NCBI GenBank assembly: GCA_008711295.1 | Contig: VUYV01000044.1 | Coordinates: 2,279,247 to 2,343,246, forward strand | From: Anarhynchus alexandrinus | Taxonomy: Eukaryota; Chordata; Aves; Charadriiformes; Charadriidae | Direction: 5' to 3' | Length of the DNA: 64,000 nucleotides | Part shown: in pieces, positions 1-13,925 of the stretch | Numbering within the stretch: the first letter of the stretch is position 1 | Layout: every line of letters begins with the position of its first letter | Translations under genes and position numbers: made by a program | The notes under the pieces: generated by a model | Told to the model about the DNA's origin: nothing | Seen by the model: the letters and a program-made list of their open reading frames with translations, nothing else | Database searches by the model: none

Positions 1-3000
1 ACTCTTTAATTATTAAGCCTCCATTCTGGCTTTCTCGGCTTTCTCCAATGAAAACGGGATCAGCCCTAACCATTAAAATTAAACAAACTATGATCACAAT
101 TAAATTTAAATAAGATGTCTTGTGGCACAGTCACAAGCATCAATTTATCCTTGTTTGAACGAATACTAGATAAACAATTGGAGCATTTGGGGGGGAGGCG
201 CGAGGAAGAGGAAAAGCAAAAAACAAAACTGAAAAGGCTTTTTGCAACAGTAATTTATAGGCAAAAATTCTAATTAATGAAAGCCATAGAAAGCCTCAAG
301 GAAAGGCTAAGGCAAATCCAACAGGTCATAACAGAATGAGAAAAAATTCATAGAATGCAGTGTGTCTGGTCTGTCTTTTGATTACATTTGCTGTTCTTCT
401 TGTTTGCATCAGTTTATTTTTAATTGCTGGTTGCTGTGTTACTGTGGCTTCAATGTTATTTCCCACAAACCAGGATTTCACCTAAAAGACTGTTTAGCCA
501 GGCAAAGCAGAAGGTATTCTATTATAGAAGACAGGAAAGGAACAATACAATTTTAAGGATATGTTCTTTCAGTAATTAAAAACAAATTAAGTATAATTTG
601 GGTGTATGGAAACGACGTGTTAAATTATATAAATCTAAACTGTATGAACCCACAGGTATAATAAGAAAGCCATAGCAGAGATCAGGGCTTTAGAGTGTTG
701 GGAACTGTGTGTGTATAGATATCTGAAGATATGCATATATACAGATATGCATATATACATATACCATACATATTTAAGCACATATCTGATGACACTTCAG
801 AAAACTATGCTACTTTTTATCCTACTATGTTGTCTTAAATGCTGCTCCAAGTTAGAACAGTGCAAAGAGTAGATCATATTGAAATATAAGTAATTGAGAA
901 CAGAATATTGCTCTGAATCTCTGTTGCTTGTGATGGCTTTTAATACCATCCTAAAGACAGTAAAGCAAAAATTTGCACATTGCATCAGTATGTCTACTTA
1001 TATTCTCTCCATTATTACAGGTGAATTTTCAGGATTGACAGGAATTATTGCAGCAATTGTCAAAAAAGTAAAAACAATACTTAGATTGCAGGCAATTACA
1101 AGAATGATACAAAAGTCAGGAAATCAGTGTTGTTCAGCTTGCACGTTTGATCTATCTACCTTTTGATTTTTAAAATCCACCCCTCACTCTTCCAAGTTTT
1201 GCATCACATTTCATATTGTCAGCCCCCCGAGAAATACAGAGGAAGACAATATTATTCTGCAGGTGGTTTTTCACACTTCTGTCTACTTCTCAATCTCCAA
1301 ATCAATCCTATGTCCACATTTTCCCAGCATAGCATTCTGCTGTATCCCATCACGTGGTCCTCTTTGTCTTGTTTGTTTCCATTAGTCCTCTCCACAGCAG
1401 GTGTTGCAACAAAGATGAACACAAAAAGTAATCCTAGAAAATCTCGGAAGTAGGGAAGGGGAGACATGAAATTGCCCTAGATTCTGTTTTCCCATTCTCT
1501 TTTCATAAGAAGGTTCCCTAAATGGATCAAAAAGATCTCAGTCTGCCTGGCCTTCCCAATAAGCTGAGTGTTTACCCCCAGGTATGTCTGATATACTCCA
1601 CAAGGTGCAAGCTTCTAACGTGACAAGTTCTGACTAGGTCCAGTCAAATCCTGCCACTCACAAAACAAGAAAGTAAATCATGAACATTTACAGCAGTGCT
1701 GTCATTCCCTGTACTAGAACTCTGTGGATCATAAATTGCTTTGCTGGAATCTCAAACTATCATTTATATTCCAGATATCGAACATAAAGAGCAACTTCAG
1801 AAATGTCAATATCATAGCTTCTATCAGTGAAAATAAGTAATGTTTACAAGAATAAAAATTAAATAAACGATGCTAAAAATAATTTGCAACACATTCTGTG
1901 CTGACTGAGAAAAAAAAATATTTAATTCACTGAGGAATGCAACCAGAAGAAGAATGAAGACATAGTATACATATGACTTGAAGCTGATGGAAACAATTTA
2001 GCCAAATGCATACTTGCCAGTAGAATTCACCCAGCTCTCGGCAAGATAATTCATGATTTTGTTCTCAGTTTGGCAGTATTTTAGTGTATTTCTAAACATG
2101 ATGCCCCAGAAATGTCCAGTCAGTTCTTGAACATAAGTTACTTTTACAATTCAGATTCAGACATGGAAACAATCCTGCACAAGACCTGTTCGATATGTGA
2201 TATACACAGCAGGAGCACATTTGCTTCTGCCAAGATCACGCATATTTTGCCTATCTTCAGCCATTCTCACAAACCATATTAAACTCCGTTGTAAGCCTTA
2301 TGTCTAGTGAGCAACAGATTGGCCTCTTCTGTCATATAAATATAGAAACAGAAACCCTTATTTTTCTTTTAAAAAATTCTAGTCTCCATGGATTAAGGGT
2401 AATACTTTAAGTCAATCTTAAAACTCCGGTTCCAGAAAGTAAAGAACAAAAATCCATTATTGTTATCATTAAAATACTTTAAGGTTTTTAATCCAATCAA
2501 AATATAACAAGCTGGGCCATTCCAACTGGAGAAGGGGCTAGCTCACTATATTTAATCCCTACACTTGGCTATACTGCTCATGGTGCAAGAACAAGTCTTG
2601 ACACACGTCTCTCAGCTCCCCCGGCTGTTTTGCTCTCCATGCTACCAGCAGGTCCAGGCATGGGTTGTTTTATTGTGTACAAAGGGTGGTATTGATGGAA
2701 ACAAACAGTTGAGGCTTGTGGGACAAGTTCTTCAGGTGGCTTATGGGAAGGTGCTTGGGATTTTCCCTGTTCCTCTTCCTCTTCATTGCTAGAGTTGACT
2801 CCTTCTATCCTCAGCAGAATTTATGTTAGATTCAATCCATACCAGAAATGCTAATACTATGCCTACGGGAATTCGGAGGTGGCTTGTGAGACTTACTATT
2901 AGATCTTTATCAAAACATGTCTGATTTAGCAATTTAAAGTCAGATGCTCACTAAATAGGGTTTTCTCTTTTGCTTTGTTAGGATTTCTCTCATTGTATTT

Positions 3001-3149
3001 CTTTTAGCTGTAATTTCCTCAGATATAATTCATCCTCTCTTTAATGAAACTTCTTGCATTACGCATTATTTTCACCTTTTAATTGTTTTGCTATACATTC
3101 CAACCTGAATTTTTATTAGGTTACGTTCACATGACTCAAAGACAGAAAG
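1..3149. other. Intergenic, no gene seen
   Basis: This AT-rich stretch holds only short open frames (under 100 codons) with no recognisable domain, no CpG cluster and no clear repeat, apart from the short tandem duplication near 727-758. I see no exon with plausible splice sites and familiar protein content. Confidence 0.6.
727..758. repeat. Two-copy 16-bp tandem repeat
   Basis: The 16-mer AGATATGCATATATAC occurs twice head to tail without mismatch. It lies inside a longer AT/TA-alternating stretch (about 715-775) that looks like a decaying microsatellite. Confidence 0.85.
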
Positions 3150-3630
3150 AGCTATCCCTATTCTAGTCTGACCCCTTATATATCATGGGTCATTCAATAT
3201 TACCACAGTAGCCATTTTAGTGAGACCAGTAATGTTGTTTGGCTACACCAAGTCTTTCAGAAGGGTATCCAATATTCCTCAGAACACAAGTAATGGAGAA
3301 TCTTCCTCTGTGTTTGATAGTTTGTTCCAATGGTTTTCATAGTGACTGCTAAAAATACATCTTTCTAATACCTGAATGTCTGATTTCATCTTTTACTCAG
3401 TTCTTGTAAAGCTTTACTTTGCATCTTAATTATTCTACTACTTATTCTTTTTTCCCTCCAAATTATATATGGTAAATCATTCACTCCTTGGTCGTCTGTC
3501 TTTGTTTTTTGATCCAAGAATAATTTCTGTAGCAGTTTTCTAAAATCTTCTAACATCATCAACAACTTTTCAAAATGCAGACACTAGAACTAATGGTATA
3601 TTCCATTCCCAGAGACATTTCTTTTGTACC
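3150..3630 (-). mobile_element. Ancient CR1-type LINE 3' fragment
   Basis: Read on the plus strand, this is the reverse complement of a diverged CR1-like 3' region. The order of recognisable blocks is right for the family: CTAGTCTGACC near 3163, then a GGAGAATC..CC block near 3296, then a TTTGTTCCAATGG block near 3320, and finally a TGCAGACACTAGAACT block near 3577. These correspond to positions I know from old CR1 copies in birds, turtles and crocodilians. There is no intact reading frame. The divergence is much higher than in the copy at 13.9-16.2 kb. Boundaries are approximate and the subfamily is not assigned. Confidence 0.65.
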
Positions 3631-5423
3631 ATGTTTGGAATCTAGGGGAATAATATACTACAAAGCAACAGAGTTAGGTGCACACCCGCCAGCCAGCTTT
3701 TGAATATCAGCCTTTGTACTGAATATCACAAGTAGCATGCAGCAGTAGGATAATCCACATGTCATCACATCTGTTCCAGTTGATTACACACCATCTGCAG
3801 TTTGCCTGAATGCCCCCCACGGATATAGTTACAGCTCTTGCATAAAATGTTGCCCATACTTAAACATAGACAAGTTCAGAAAGCAGTGGGAACAGAAATT
3901 TTAGTGGTAAGACCTAGGAAAAATCTGTAAATGCTGAAGGTGTGTGGAGGAACATCTGAAGGACACAGAGAGATCAGCTACTTGACCCCATAAATTAGAT
4001 GACATTTGATATGTCAGTAAAAGAATTTTTTAAAAATATAGCCCTTAGAGAATACATAGACTTACTGTCTTACTTATTAAGTATGTCATACTTATTTTGT
4101 AACTGCTACATAATCGTATAAGGTCTTCCATATCACCTGAATTGCAATAATTTTCAGTTTTGAAATGATTCTTAATCATACAAAGACAGTTCTTTGGTGA
4201 TAATGTTTATTCACTGAGAGTTACTTTGCAGTTTTAGTATGACATCATATATTCCAGTCCTAAGAGACAATAGACCATGCCTTTTTCTTTTCTTTTTTTA
4301 ATGTGGATAGGAGATGTCTAAGGTCAGGTCCTCTAAGGAGAGTTTGGCCTTTAATGTTTTTTGTTTCAGACTCTGATTCCAATTATAGTTGCAGTTCCAC
4401 CCAACTTGAGTATTTTTTTGTAAAATGAAGTTATGGGCTAAATTAATTTCTGGTTTGAATCACTGGACATGTATCGGGATAAATTTGGCTCAGCGAAATA
4501 ATAATGGCAAAGAAGCTGAGCTACATGATTTACTACGCTAAATACAAAAGCTGGATCTAACTGTTTCTCTCAATACTTTTCTAGAAATATGAAACTAATC
4601 CTTTTTTTTAGAAATGTGAAAGTAAGGAAACAAACAAGAGGACCTGTCTGGTAGAAGAAATAAAGCTTTATCAGAGATGTCACACGCTGAATGCTAGCTG
4701 ATTTTCATATTCTTCATATCTGTTTTTTCTCTTTGAAAAACATGTAGAACATTGTTGTCTCTACCTTGATCCACAGCAGATTATGTTAAATTCTCCATAT
4801 TTCTAATTAGTAATATAAATAATTAAGCAACAGTACATGACAAGAAAATTACATTTTGAGCTACTGATGACATGCCTTTGGTAGTGTTGGCAGAAGCATA
4901 TTATTGTGAAATGGAATTTAAAGTTGAAAAAACCCAGTGAGAAGAACTGGAGAGAGTACAGTATGTTCAATGCCAGGTAATGCTGCCGCAAGTGTGAATT
5001 TCCTGACAGCCAGTCACAAAGTCTCTGCTCACATCAAGCAGGAGCACGCTGCTGTGTAATACCGTAGAACCTGCTGAGCCCGCAACTCTGCTGCATGCAA
5101 ACTGCATTCATATAATAGGAACGAGCAGTCAGGGACAAATCCTGCGCACATTCAGCCCCTTCTATAGGAAGCAAGTCATGATCATTCATGTGACTATCAC
5201 AGTTTTACTGGATGTAAGGTGGGTATTAAAATCCCGCAGGTGACAGAGAACAATTCATGATGATTTTGTAGTTGTAAAGTTTCAGAGAAGTGTTTGGAGA
5301 ATTTAGGAATTATTCCAGCTGTGAGTACAGTGAGCAGTGTGTAGTGAGTACAGGCAGGTAAGAGCCATAGAATGCTACTAAAGTCTTAAGAAGGAAGCAA
5401 TGTTTGCATTATGGCTGATGATC
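3631..5423. other. Intergenic, no gene seen
   Basis: I see no convincing gene, repeat or CpG cluster here. The part around 4,985-5,200 is somewhat richer in G+C and CTGC/GCAG motifs and could be a conserved non-coding block, but nothing in the sequence proves it. Confidence 0.5.
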
Positions 5424-5790
5424 ATTAGGACCAGAAGGGCTGTCCATGACACTTAGTCCAATTCCTGGCTGCTGGAGGCAACCATGCCATGTAACCCTCT
5501 TCATATACTTATCAAACTCCATCTTAAAATCACTGAAGCCCTCTGCTTTCCCTGTTTTTATAAGGAGTAGTTTCTATTTTCATCTGGCCGATAATTACAC
5601 ACTTTCTTCAATTTCAAGTCTACATTTATTTCTATCCAAACTATATAAGTTGCACCTAAGTCAGTTTTTCTTTCCCCTTTCCTAGTGTTTGTTCTCTGAA
5701 GCATTTACAGAAGACAACAATCATCTGTCCCAACCTCAATTTTTCTAGACAAAAGACTTTTTTAGACACTTTTTGTAATTCAGGTGCTCT
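5424..5790 (-). mobile_element. Ancient CR1-type LINE 3' fragment
   Basis: The region begins with a block like CCAGAAGGGCTGTCCATGAC, followed by CTTAGTCCAATTCCTG. It then shows the CATCTTAAAATCACTGAAG, TTATAAGGAG and CAATTTCAAGTCTACATTTATT blocks that characterise the reverse complement of old CR1 3' ends. The order and spacing fit the family; the reading frame is destroyed. It has the same orientation as the fossil at 3.15 kb but overlaps the same part of the consensus, so the two are independent insertions rather than pieces of one. The right boundary is uncertain. Confidence 0.6.
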
Positions 5791-8700
5791 ATTCCCCAGC
5801 TTATCCTTTTTTTGCACTTCATGGGCAACCAGAAGCATAGAAGGCATTCAACATGTGGTTTTGTTAATCCACTTCACAATAGTTTTAATATATCATTATG
5901 TTGACTGAAAATACTCTTCCCAGCACATCACAGAACTATGCTGTTTTCGTAGTCAGAAATTGTGAAATAGATGTATATCCCCTACCAAAACCCTGACATT
6001 TTGAACTGGGAAACTAGTTGTTGACCTGCTTTTATCCTATAAATGTGAATCAATTCATTGCTACTCAATACAAAATATCTTACTACAATTATTCTTTAAT
6101 ATAGATTAAGTCTAAAATATAATCCCTATTGATTCAAGAACTACTTGGGAAAAGTAAATTTGTTATGAATTCCAAGAACAAATGGGTTGTAATTTTATTT
6201 GCAACACTTCCTCTTCGATCTACATCTGAGAAATTAATGTCTCCAATTACAATAAAATACAAAAATCCACAATGCAAAATTCACTTTCCCCACCATATTT
6301 ATCTGATCCTTTTATTTGCATCCCCTGCATTAGTTCTGGCTATCCCAAATTGTGATTTGAATCTTTAGAGCCATGCCACATCTTCTCCATGTTCCTTTTC
6401 TGCAGCTTTTATGTAGTGCTACTTCATTTTGGATTACATGCTATTTTGGGGTGATAAGCAAGGTGACACTAGAGAGGTTACATATTACTCCTTTGTTGCC
6501 TGCTCAGACCCATAGAATGAATTCCTATTTAGATTGTGATCACAGACTAAGCTGAATGAAGACTAATGGATATGGGGCAGATGAAAGGGAGACTTTTTAC
6601 TTTAAGTACATACTGCATCAGTTTCTTATCACTATGTTACAGTTATACTATATCCAAGGATAACTGGATATACTGGCTGCACTGTGGGTCATTATAAGGA
6701 TTGTTGACCATTACCACTCAGACATACTGCTTGCTCCAGAGAGCTCAAAATCTAGAAGAGTGCATGAAATCTGAGAGAGATGCAGAGCAAGTGTTTGTTT
6801 CAAAAAGTTCTGTTCTGTTTTAAGCCACAAGCCACATCATTGTAAATAAACAGTCAGGACAAGCCAAGGGCATCATTACATGAGTAAGACTATAGAACTG
6901 GGTATTTCTACTCATGACCTTACATAAGATCACCACCACCTCCCCACCTCACCCCCTCCCCCCCAAAAAAAGGCAAAAGCGTTTTAACAAACAAGAGAGC
7001 AAGCACTGCAGCTACTAGTCAGCAGGGCAGCGAACAATTATCCACTCTATGGTAGTCCTGCTTTTAATCAACAGAAGTCTTATGAATGCTGGCTACAATG
7101 TTATTCCACTCCCAAAACTGTCATATATGTTGACTGTCTAACTGTGGTCAGCAAACGGTACAACACTTTCTTGCCTCCTAGGACCATACAGGATATTCGG
7201 CAAAGGAGGGTGTCTGCAACATGCTACATTGCATTTTGTGCTTTCCTCCACCACGAAAATGACTCTCTGAGGCTTTCAAAAGAGCAGGAAAAGCTTAATT
7301 AATCTATTCTCTGCACTGGTCTGAAAAGCCAGCCAGAGAGATTAGTCAAGGGCCTGCCACAGATCTGAAGAATGCTCTGTGTCAGGGTTCCCACTAAGGA
7401 AAGCAGCCTCATGGTGATCTGTACACCAGCTATGCCCCAAAACCATGGCAAACAGCAGCAACATGAATATGGAAAAACAGTGCCATGATTTATGTCATTC
7501 AGTATTGTCATATGGCATATTCACATGGCACATACAGTATCACATCATGCTATCAAACTGTTTCAGTAGTTTTTGGTGAAAAAGGAAAGGCTATTATTTC
7601 CTGATGTTAAGTGAAAGAACAGCTCAGGAACTGCAGTCCTGTCTAAAGCCGAGTATTTCATAAGCAAGCACCTCTGACACAAACACCTTCAGATATCCAG
7701 TACTTTACAACTTTGTACTTTTGTCTATTCCAAATAATCTCTTCCACCTAATGTGCAAAAACGTCTTCATCCCACAGGGATACAATTAAAGCAGCAAACA
7801 CTTCCGGAGAACAGATTTGTTCCTTTTCCTTGATTATCAGTTTCAAGGCAGAAAAAGATAGACGAGGAATGAGATTAACATGGAGAAAACAAGTTCATAC
7901 AACCTATTGTAAACCCCTGGTTGCACTGGAGAATTCTGGTTGCTCTCAAGTGAGGAGGGACTCAGAAAACATTGTAGTGTTTGTCATTTTGGAAAGACAC
8001 AGCCAGACGCTGCTGTCATGCAGACTACACAGATAGCCTCAGCCACTGAGCAAGTTCTAGCTCTAGAATCACTGGAAGCTAGTCTTAGAAGAAAGTTCAA
8101 AAAAATCAAGTGTTAGGATGGGACTACTTTCCCATTTACTATCATATCGAGAGAGGCTGCAAAGAGACAAGCTCATTCCAGCTGCTGAGGTGCTTGACAT
8201 TGAGTCTGATTATTTACCATTACTACACCACAGTACTCTCAGGCAGATGTTTCTCTTTGCTTTGCCTCCACCCTTCCCACCCCCAACAAATTTCCTCTTT
8301 TTCACAGAGAACACAGTATCACAGGTTTCCAAGAGTTAATGATTTACATTAAATAAACAAGAGCATGTCACTGAAAATCTTATCAAAAGACCTAAAAAAT
8401 GCCATGCACATGTCAGATTGTTGCATGATTTGGAGAATGAGAGATCGGCTTGAACATTTTGGGCTTTTGCCATCAACTGTGACCTTAGACAGATGTCACA
8501 TCTAGTTGTCAGATTACAGCAATATTGTATGATACACAGCCTTCCGGGACAAGCTACAATTCTTGACATTTTCTGTGGCATACTGCTAACCTTAGTAGCC
8601 CTTGCTGAGTTTAAGGAGTGGCCTAGGGACTGCACTTCATATTATTACGGCCAACTGATTACTAAATCTCATTTCCTGAACCAAATAAAAATTAATGTTT

Positions 8701-11700
8701 CATTTTCAAATCATTATCATAAGTGTCATGGTTTTTAAACAAGTTTCACTTAGCTTTTACTCTGATCATCCTGATTAAACTAATTTTAAGGACCTTTACA
8801 ATTGGCCTGAAGCTAAGTACAAGGAGAATCTGAATCTAAGCCTCAGATCACAAGCTTCAGTGATGTTTCACTAGAGCTCAGGTATATATTTTTCATTAAT
8901 GCTCTCTATCAACATGTACATTGAAACTAATATTAACAAAGCTGATTCAGCTGTGATACTGCATGTGTACAATGACTAGAATTTTTTTTCTCAATTTTAT
9001 TTGGGGTTTCTGTGATATGATGATAATACAAATAATACGGAATAGATATATACACATAAAGAAAACTGTAAATTTCCATAGTTTCTACTTCATTCCACTC
9101 TTCAAAGGTAAGACGTTTGTCAAATAGCTTCATAAAGGTTATAGTCTATTTGAGTGTTTTTTTAATCTGAATCTGCTGTAAGGTTCAAGCAAAACAGGTA
9201 TAATGAATCCATGGCTTGCTTTGGTACTATTGACTGCTTGTCAGCACACAAAACTCACAAGCCAACAAATGTAATTTATTTACCTAAGAGGTGGCCTCCA
9301 GAAGGTGACATCATCACATTGTGCGCACTCACGTAGCTAGATCATAGTGAAACTATGTCTTTGTGGTTGTCTTTGGTAGAAGCTGACTCCTAGTATCACA
9401 AGCCTACACTGCCCCTCTCTAGTACAAGGTTTCTGTGTTGATACTGCTAATTTCAGATTTTATCCCATGTAAACATTTGGCTTCTGAACAGATGTAGCCT
9501 CAAGATTTACAATTTTACATCAAAACAATGCAAATTTGAAAGGTTTCTCTATTGGTTTTACACAGCTTCACCATTTTGTTTTATTCTTTTCAGGTTTTCA
9601 TAATGAATCCTCAACCCCAGTATATGAAAACACAGACAGATAAACAGCTGGAAGTCAGTATTAGCTGTCACAAATTAAATAAACAGAAATATTTGTAAAC
9701 ACATGTAAGCAGTCTTGAAAAGCCAGCTCAGATTGTCTGTATATCTCATATATCAGTCTATCTTGGATAATGAAATAAACACTTTAAAAAAAGTTAGTTA
9801 GCCAATCTACCAACAATAACAAACCAACCAAACAAAAACCCACACACAGAGGGCAAAAGACAGCTAAAAGGTTTTAATTTGGCAGGAATAGCAATCTATT
9901 TAAGTTGCTTGCCTTCCCATCCCCAAATTGTTCCTAGACTGTTTTCCTTGAAAAATTGTTTTATAAGTCAAATATATTAATGTTAAATGACATTATGAGC
10001 TTCTAGCTGGTTGTGAAGTACTTGCAAATAAGCTTTTGCTATTGAGTCTCCAAAACCAAGAATACTCGTCTCTGAACCTTATTGAATTAATTCATATTTT
10101 ATTCATTTAACATCTAAAGAATTTATATTTTCCCAAAACAGGCATCCCAGCTTGCTTTGCTAGCTTTGTGCATGTGCTGGCTTTGTTACTGTGTGTAATG
10201 CATGCAGCATTCCCTGGATCTGCTCAATTTCTAAACAAGAGAAAGTCCGCATTCACCAAGACCTTTTTGACGGCTATAATTTTTATCACTAATCATTGGA
10301 TCAAGAGTAACCATGAAAACAGACTAATTATTGGGAAGACTCATTTCCTGCGATAACTTATCACAGAATCTGTAAATGTGGTATGCACTGCAGATATACT
10401 ATTGTTGTCCTCTAAGACTGAAACAGCTGAGTATCACTCAAATCTGGAAGGTTATGCACATTACAGGATGAAAGGTTCATTCAGGATGCAGAAATAAACC
10501 ATTAATTCAGTGTAGTTGCCAAGTGAATCAGATGACTGAAGCTCGACTCATTGTGCATTTGATATGGATTAAGACACACAAACAGAAAATGAGAGTTTGT
10601 CTTCCTTGACATCTGTACCTGCCTTTATTTTTCAATCTTGCTGTAGCACTTGAAAAAGGTGCTAGGCAGATCAGAGCCTTCTATTCATTCTTGGCACAGG
10701 ACAAGACGTAATACATTACATCAATCAGCGCAACTAGACTGCACTTAGAGGAACCTCTTCTAGATGTTTCTAAGCATATCAGCAGGTCAAAAGGGCATCC
10801 TGCAGTTACTTAACCTGATCTACTACATAAAATAAGTTATTGGATTTCTTTGTGTTAATTCCTCCATCAGTAACTGCAACTGAGGTTGAATATATCTCGT
10901 TTAGAAAAAATATCTATAAAACTGCATAGGTAAAAAAATCTAATCAAATGCTTAGTAATTTTTTTGAACTGTTAAAATTGTTTCTTATTGCTCACTGAAT
11001 GTCTGACTTCAGATCCCAGTATTGATTCATATTGTCTATCTTACAGTGAGGGGCCCTAAATCAGATCTGATCTGGTTTTGGATATGTGAAATAAATAAAG
11101 CTCTTTGAATTTCTCCTTTAGGACACTTTAGTCCTTTTCTTAGCTCTTTCCGAATTCTCTGATTTTTTTAAAATATAGAGCTAGAATAAGAATGCTGATT
11201 TTATAATATGGACACCTTTAGCCTCTAGGAAGAGAAATGAAACCAACTGTCTCATTCCTGTAGGCTACAAAATAGCTGTTCAATGAAGACTACGGTTTAG
11301 ATAATGACTGCCAGTTGCATTAGAACTGATAAGCTACATACAAAAAAAAGTTGTCTAGTCCATTACCAAGACTACTGAGCCAGTTCTTCTCCAGTAGACA
11401 TTTTAAATTTATTCTGTGACAATCTTTTCCTTCCTAAAACTCACTTTGGAAAATTCTTATTTATGAACTGAAACAACTGAAATTGGAATAGACAAGTTTG
11501 CAAGCTGACCATAAGACTGTCTTTAATTAAGAAAATGGTTGAACTCCAAATCCAGGGCATACTCTTTGCATCTGAGAGAGACGAGAGAAACAATTTTAAA
11601 GCCACATGCCTCTTACGACAGCTAAGCATTTCACTAGAAAGAGCATTCTAGTGTTTCCTTCCTTTGTTCTAATTTCAAACCAGAGCAACACTAAAAAAAC

Positions 11701-12160
11701 CCACCTGATACACAGGTCCTCTACTGAGGTCATTATGAGAACATGTACCTAGTTTCTGACTTGAAAGGATGTCACACGTACTCCCTAGTGAACAGGAAAC
11801 TGCGTGAATGCTTCTTGTGGTTTTGAGTTTCAGATCACACTATTGGCAATATAGCAAAGACATGTTGCCTTTACATTATTTGGGTTTTTTTTTCCAGTCT
11901 ATGTCCTATTTTCTGTAACAGGGCAACTAAACAGCTTTATAGAATTTCTGCACTGCAGTCAGAGACACAACGACAACATGAGTTAGCAATAGCAATGGGA
12001 AAGTAGAAGCATGAAATTCAACACAACTAGTCATTTGCATACATCCACCAAGTTCCCAATGGGCTTAGACAATCCTTTGTAAAGTTTATGCTGCCATTCC
12101 ATCATTGCTATTGTTTAAAAGTAGCTTAACCATGCCTGTACATGTTGCATTCATGCCTCT
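5791..12160. other. Intergenic, no gene seen
   Basis: The interval is AT-rich with only short, unrelated open frames. Weak CR1-like similarity is possible around 6,120-6,290 (the AGAAATTAATGTCTCCAATTAC segment resembles an internal CR1 region in reverse complement), but it is too diverged to call. A C-rich tract followed by an A-run lies at about 6,938-6,971. I see no exon, RNA gene or CpG island. Confidence 0.5.
6938..6971. repeat. Low-complexity C-rich then A-rich tract
   Basis: Runs of CCACC/CCTCC pass into eight C and then seven A residues. This is simple-sequence DNA with no coding meaning. Confidence 0.8.
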
Positions 12161-12257
12161 GATTTAGTGTAGACATACCCTCAGGGCTTGTTTGAATTAG
12201 GATCTCAGTCATGATTATAGCTGAGTAAAGTCCAAGCACCTAGTGTAGACGTGACCT
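12161..12257. repeat. Possible MITE-like relic with repeated TAGTGTAGAC
   Basis: The decamer TAGTGTAGAC occurs at 12,165-12,174 and again at 12,241-12,250, and its reverse complement occurs at 30,004-30,013. Text such as GTGTAGACATACCCTCAGGG resembles the ends of short non-autonomous DNA elements I have seen in sauropsid genomes. I cannot name the family, and the boundaries are guesses. Confidence 0.35.
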
Positions 12258-13925
12258 AAAATTGTGCTGTGCTGGCTTAAATTGCTGCAGTTATCCTGTT
12301 ACAACTCTACCTGCTTGTAAAATTTGGATCCAGTAGCAGACCATATTGGACTTAGTGACTGCTAAAGCCAATTGCAAGGTGGCCTGACCAGAGACTAAGG
12401 TTAAGCCGGCTAAATATGAGTGGTTACAGTGGGAGTTTATTTTGAGTAAGAACCACTGTATCGATGCTGACAAACTGACTGCCTGGATGCTTTTGCAAGA
12501 AACAACTGCAGGCAATATATTTGGCACCAGATTACTACTCTGCATTTTCTGATTTTCAGAATAAAATTTCAGAAGTACACCATCATCACATCCTTCCCTC
12601 TTTGCTCGTAATTCAGTGAAAAAACACTCCCTAGTCCTGCCGTGTACAGCTCATTAACGTTGTCATTTATGATGCCTCCACGAGCCGTGGCACATGTTCA
12701 GATTTCCTGCAACATGTAAAGCAATTCTTCCTCCAGAGTGGCAGCCTCCGCCTCCAATAGAGAAGAAAATGCAGAGTATGAGGGTCTGCCAATGCTCCAC
12801 GTTAAGATTGCATACAAATCAATGAAGAATGGACACTATTCAGAACTTGAGCTGTAGACAGCAAACTTAGAATATATACTCTGTTTGAATAGGGGTGAGA
12901 ATTTTTGGCAAGTAACTAAGAAAAAGTCAAACCAGTCTAAAAGAAGAAAGAAAATACAAGAAACCACCAGATAAGCACAGAGGTACTAAGTTCCTAACTT
13001 TTTGAGTCACAGTCTAAAATTTTCATGGGGCTGAGAACTGTATCCTTCTCTATCCTCATTTCTCTACACTAAGACCCCACTCCTATACTATTCTTTATTG
13101 CTACCTACCTAAATTCCACATTCCTACCTCTCCAATTCCATACTCCCTATGCCTGAAGACAATTCCCTTCCCACAAAGAGAGCAGGAATTCTCAGGCATA
13201 TATGAGGGCCACCACTTCCTTTACAAGCTAGTTAATGCACCTCAGCTAACATGCGGTTAAGCTTTTTGCTGTTTCCATAGATTTCATTTCACTACATATT
13301 GCTGCAGTTAGCTTCTGAATTCTGGACAGGGCCTTTACATATCTAAGTAAGTCGAGCATGCAAGCTGAACCCACCTCTAGTATTCAAGTCCTTACAGTAC
13401 TGGTTGTAGTTGTACTCCATGATTGTCTACATGTTTAGGACAGTAAGTCTGTATCCATTCAGTGGGATATCCTGAATATACCTTCACAGTTATATTATCA
13501 AAGGAAGCTCCCTTCCTCATCATATGAATTTATGTACCACCATCACCCTGAAATAATCAGGGACTGAACCCCTACAGAAATTCACTAAATGTGGTGTTTG
13601 GCCAAATCTAGGTACTGATGGCTCAGATAAAGGTACTGAACTTAGAGCTACCATGGTTTTGTCTTTCTTGGTTATCGTAGTTATCTCTATGTCAGGATAA
13701 ACCAGAGTCTAAAGAAAAGGCACTGATTCAAAATTTCAATAAAAAAGTAAATTGATCTCAGATATGAGTCTTCATAGAATCTCACACTTGTATCAACATT
13801 AGACATATCATCATTCACTCTGTAATCCTGAGTACAGGAACTATGAGGTTGTACTTCTGTGAACAAGCAGCCCCCTTGTCTCTCCAGTCCTTGGCCGCTC
13901 ATTCTCCCACACACACTACCTGTCT
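12258..13925. other. Intergenic, no gene seen
   Basis: Short random open frames only. I see no domain, no CpG cluster and no repeat that I recognise. Confidence 0.5.
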
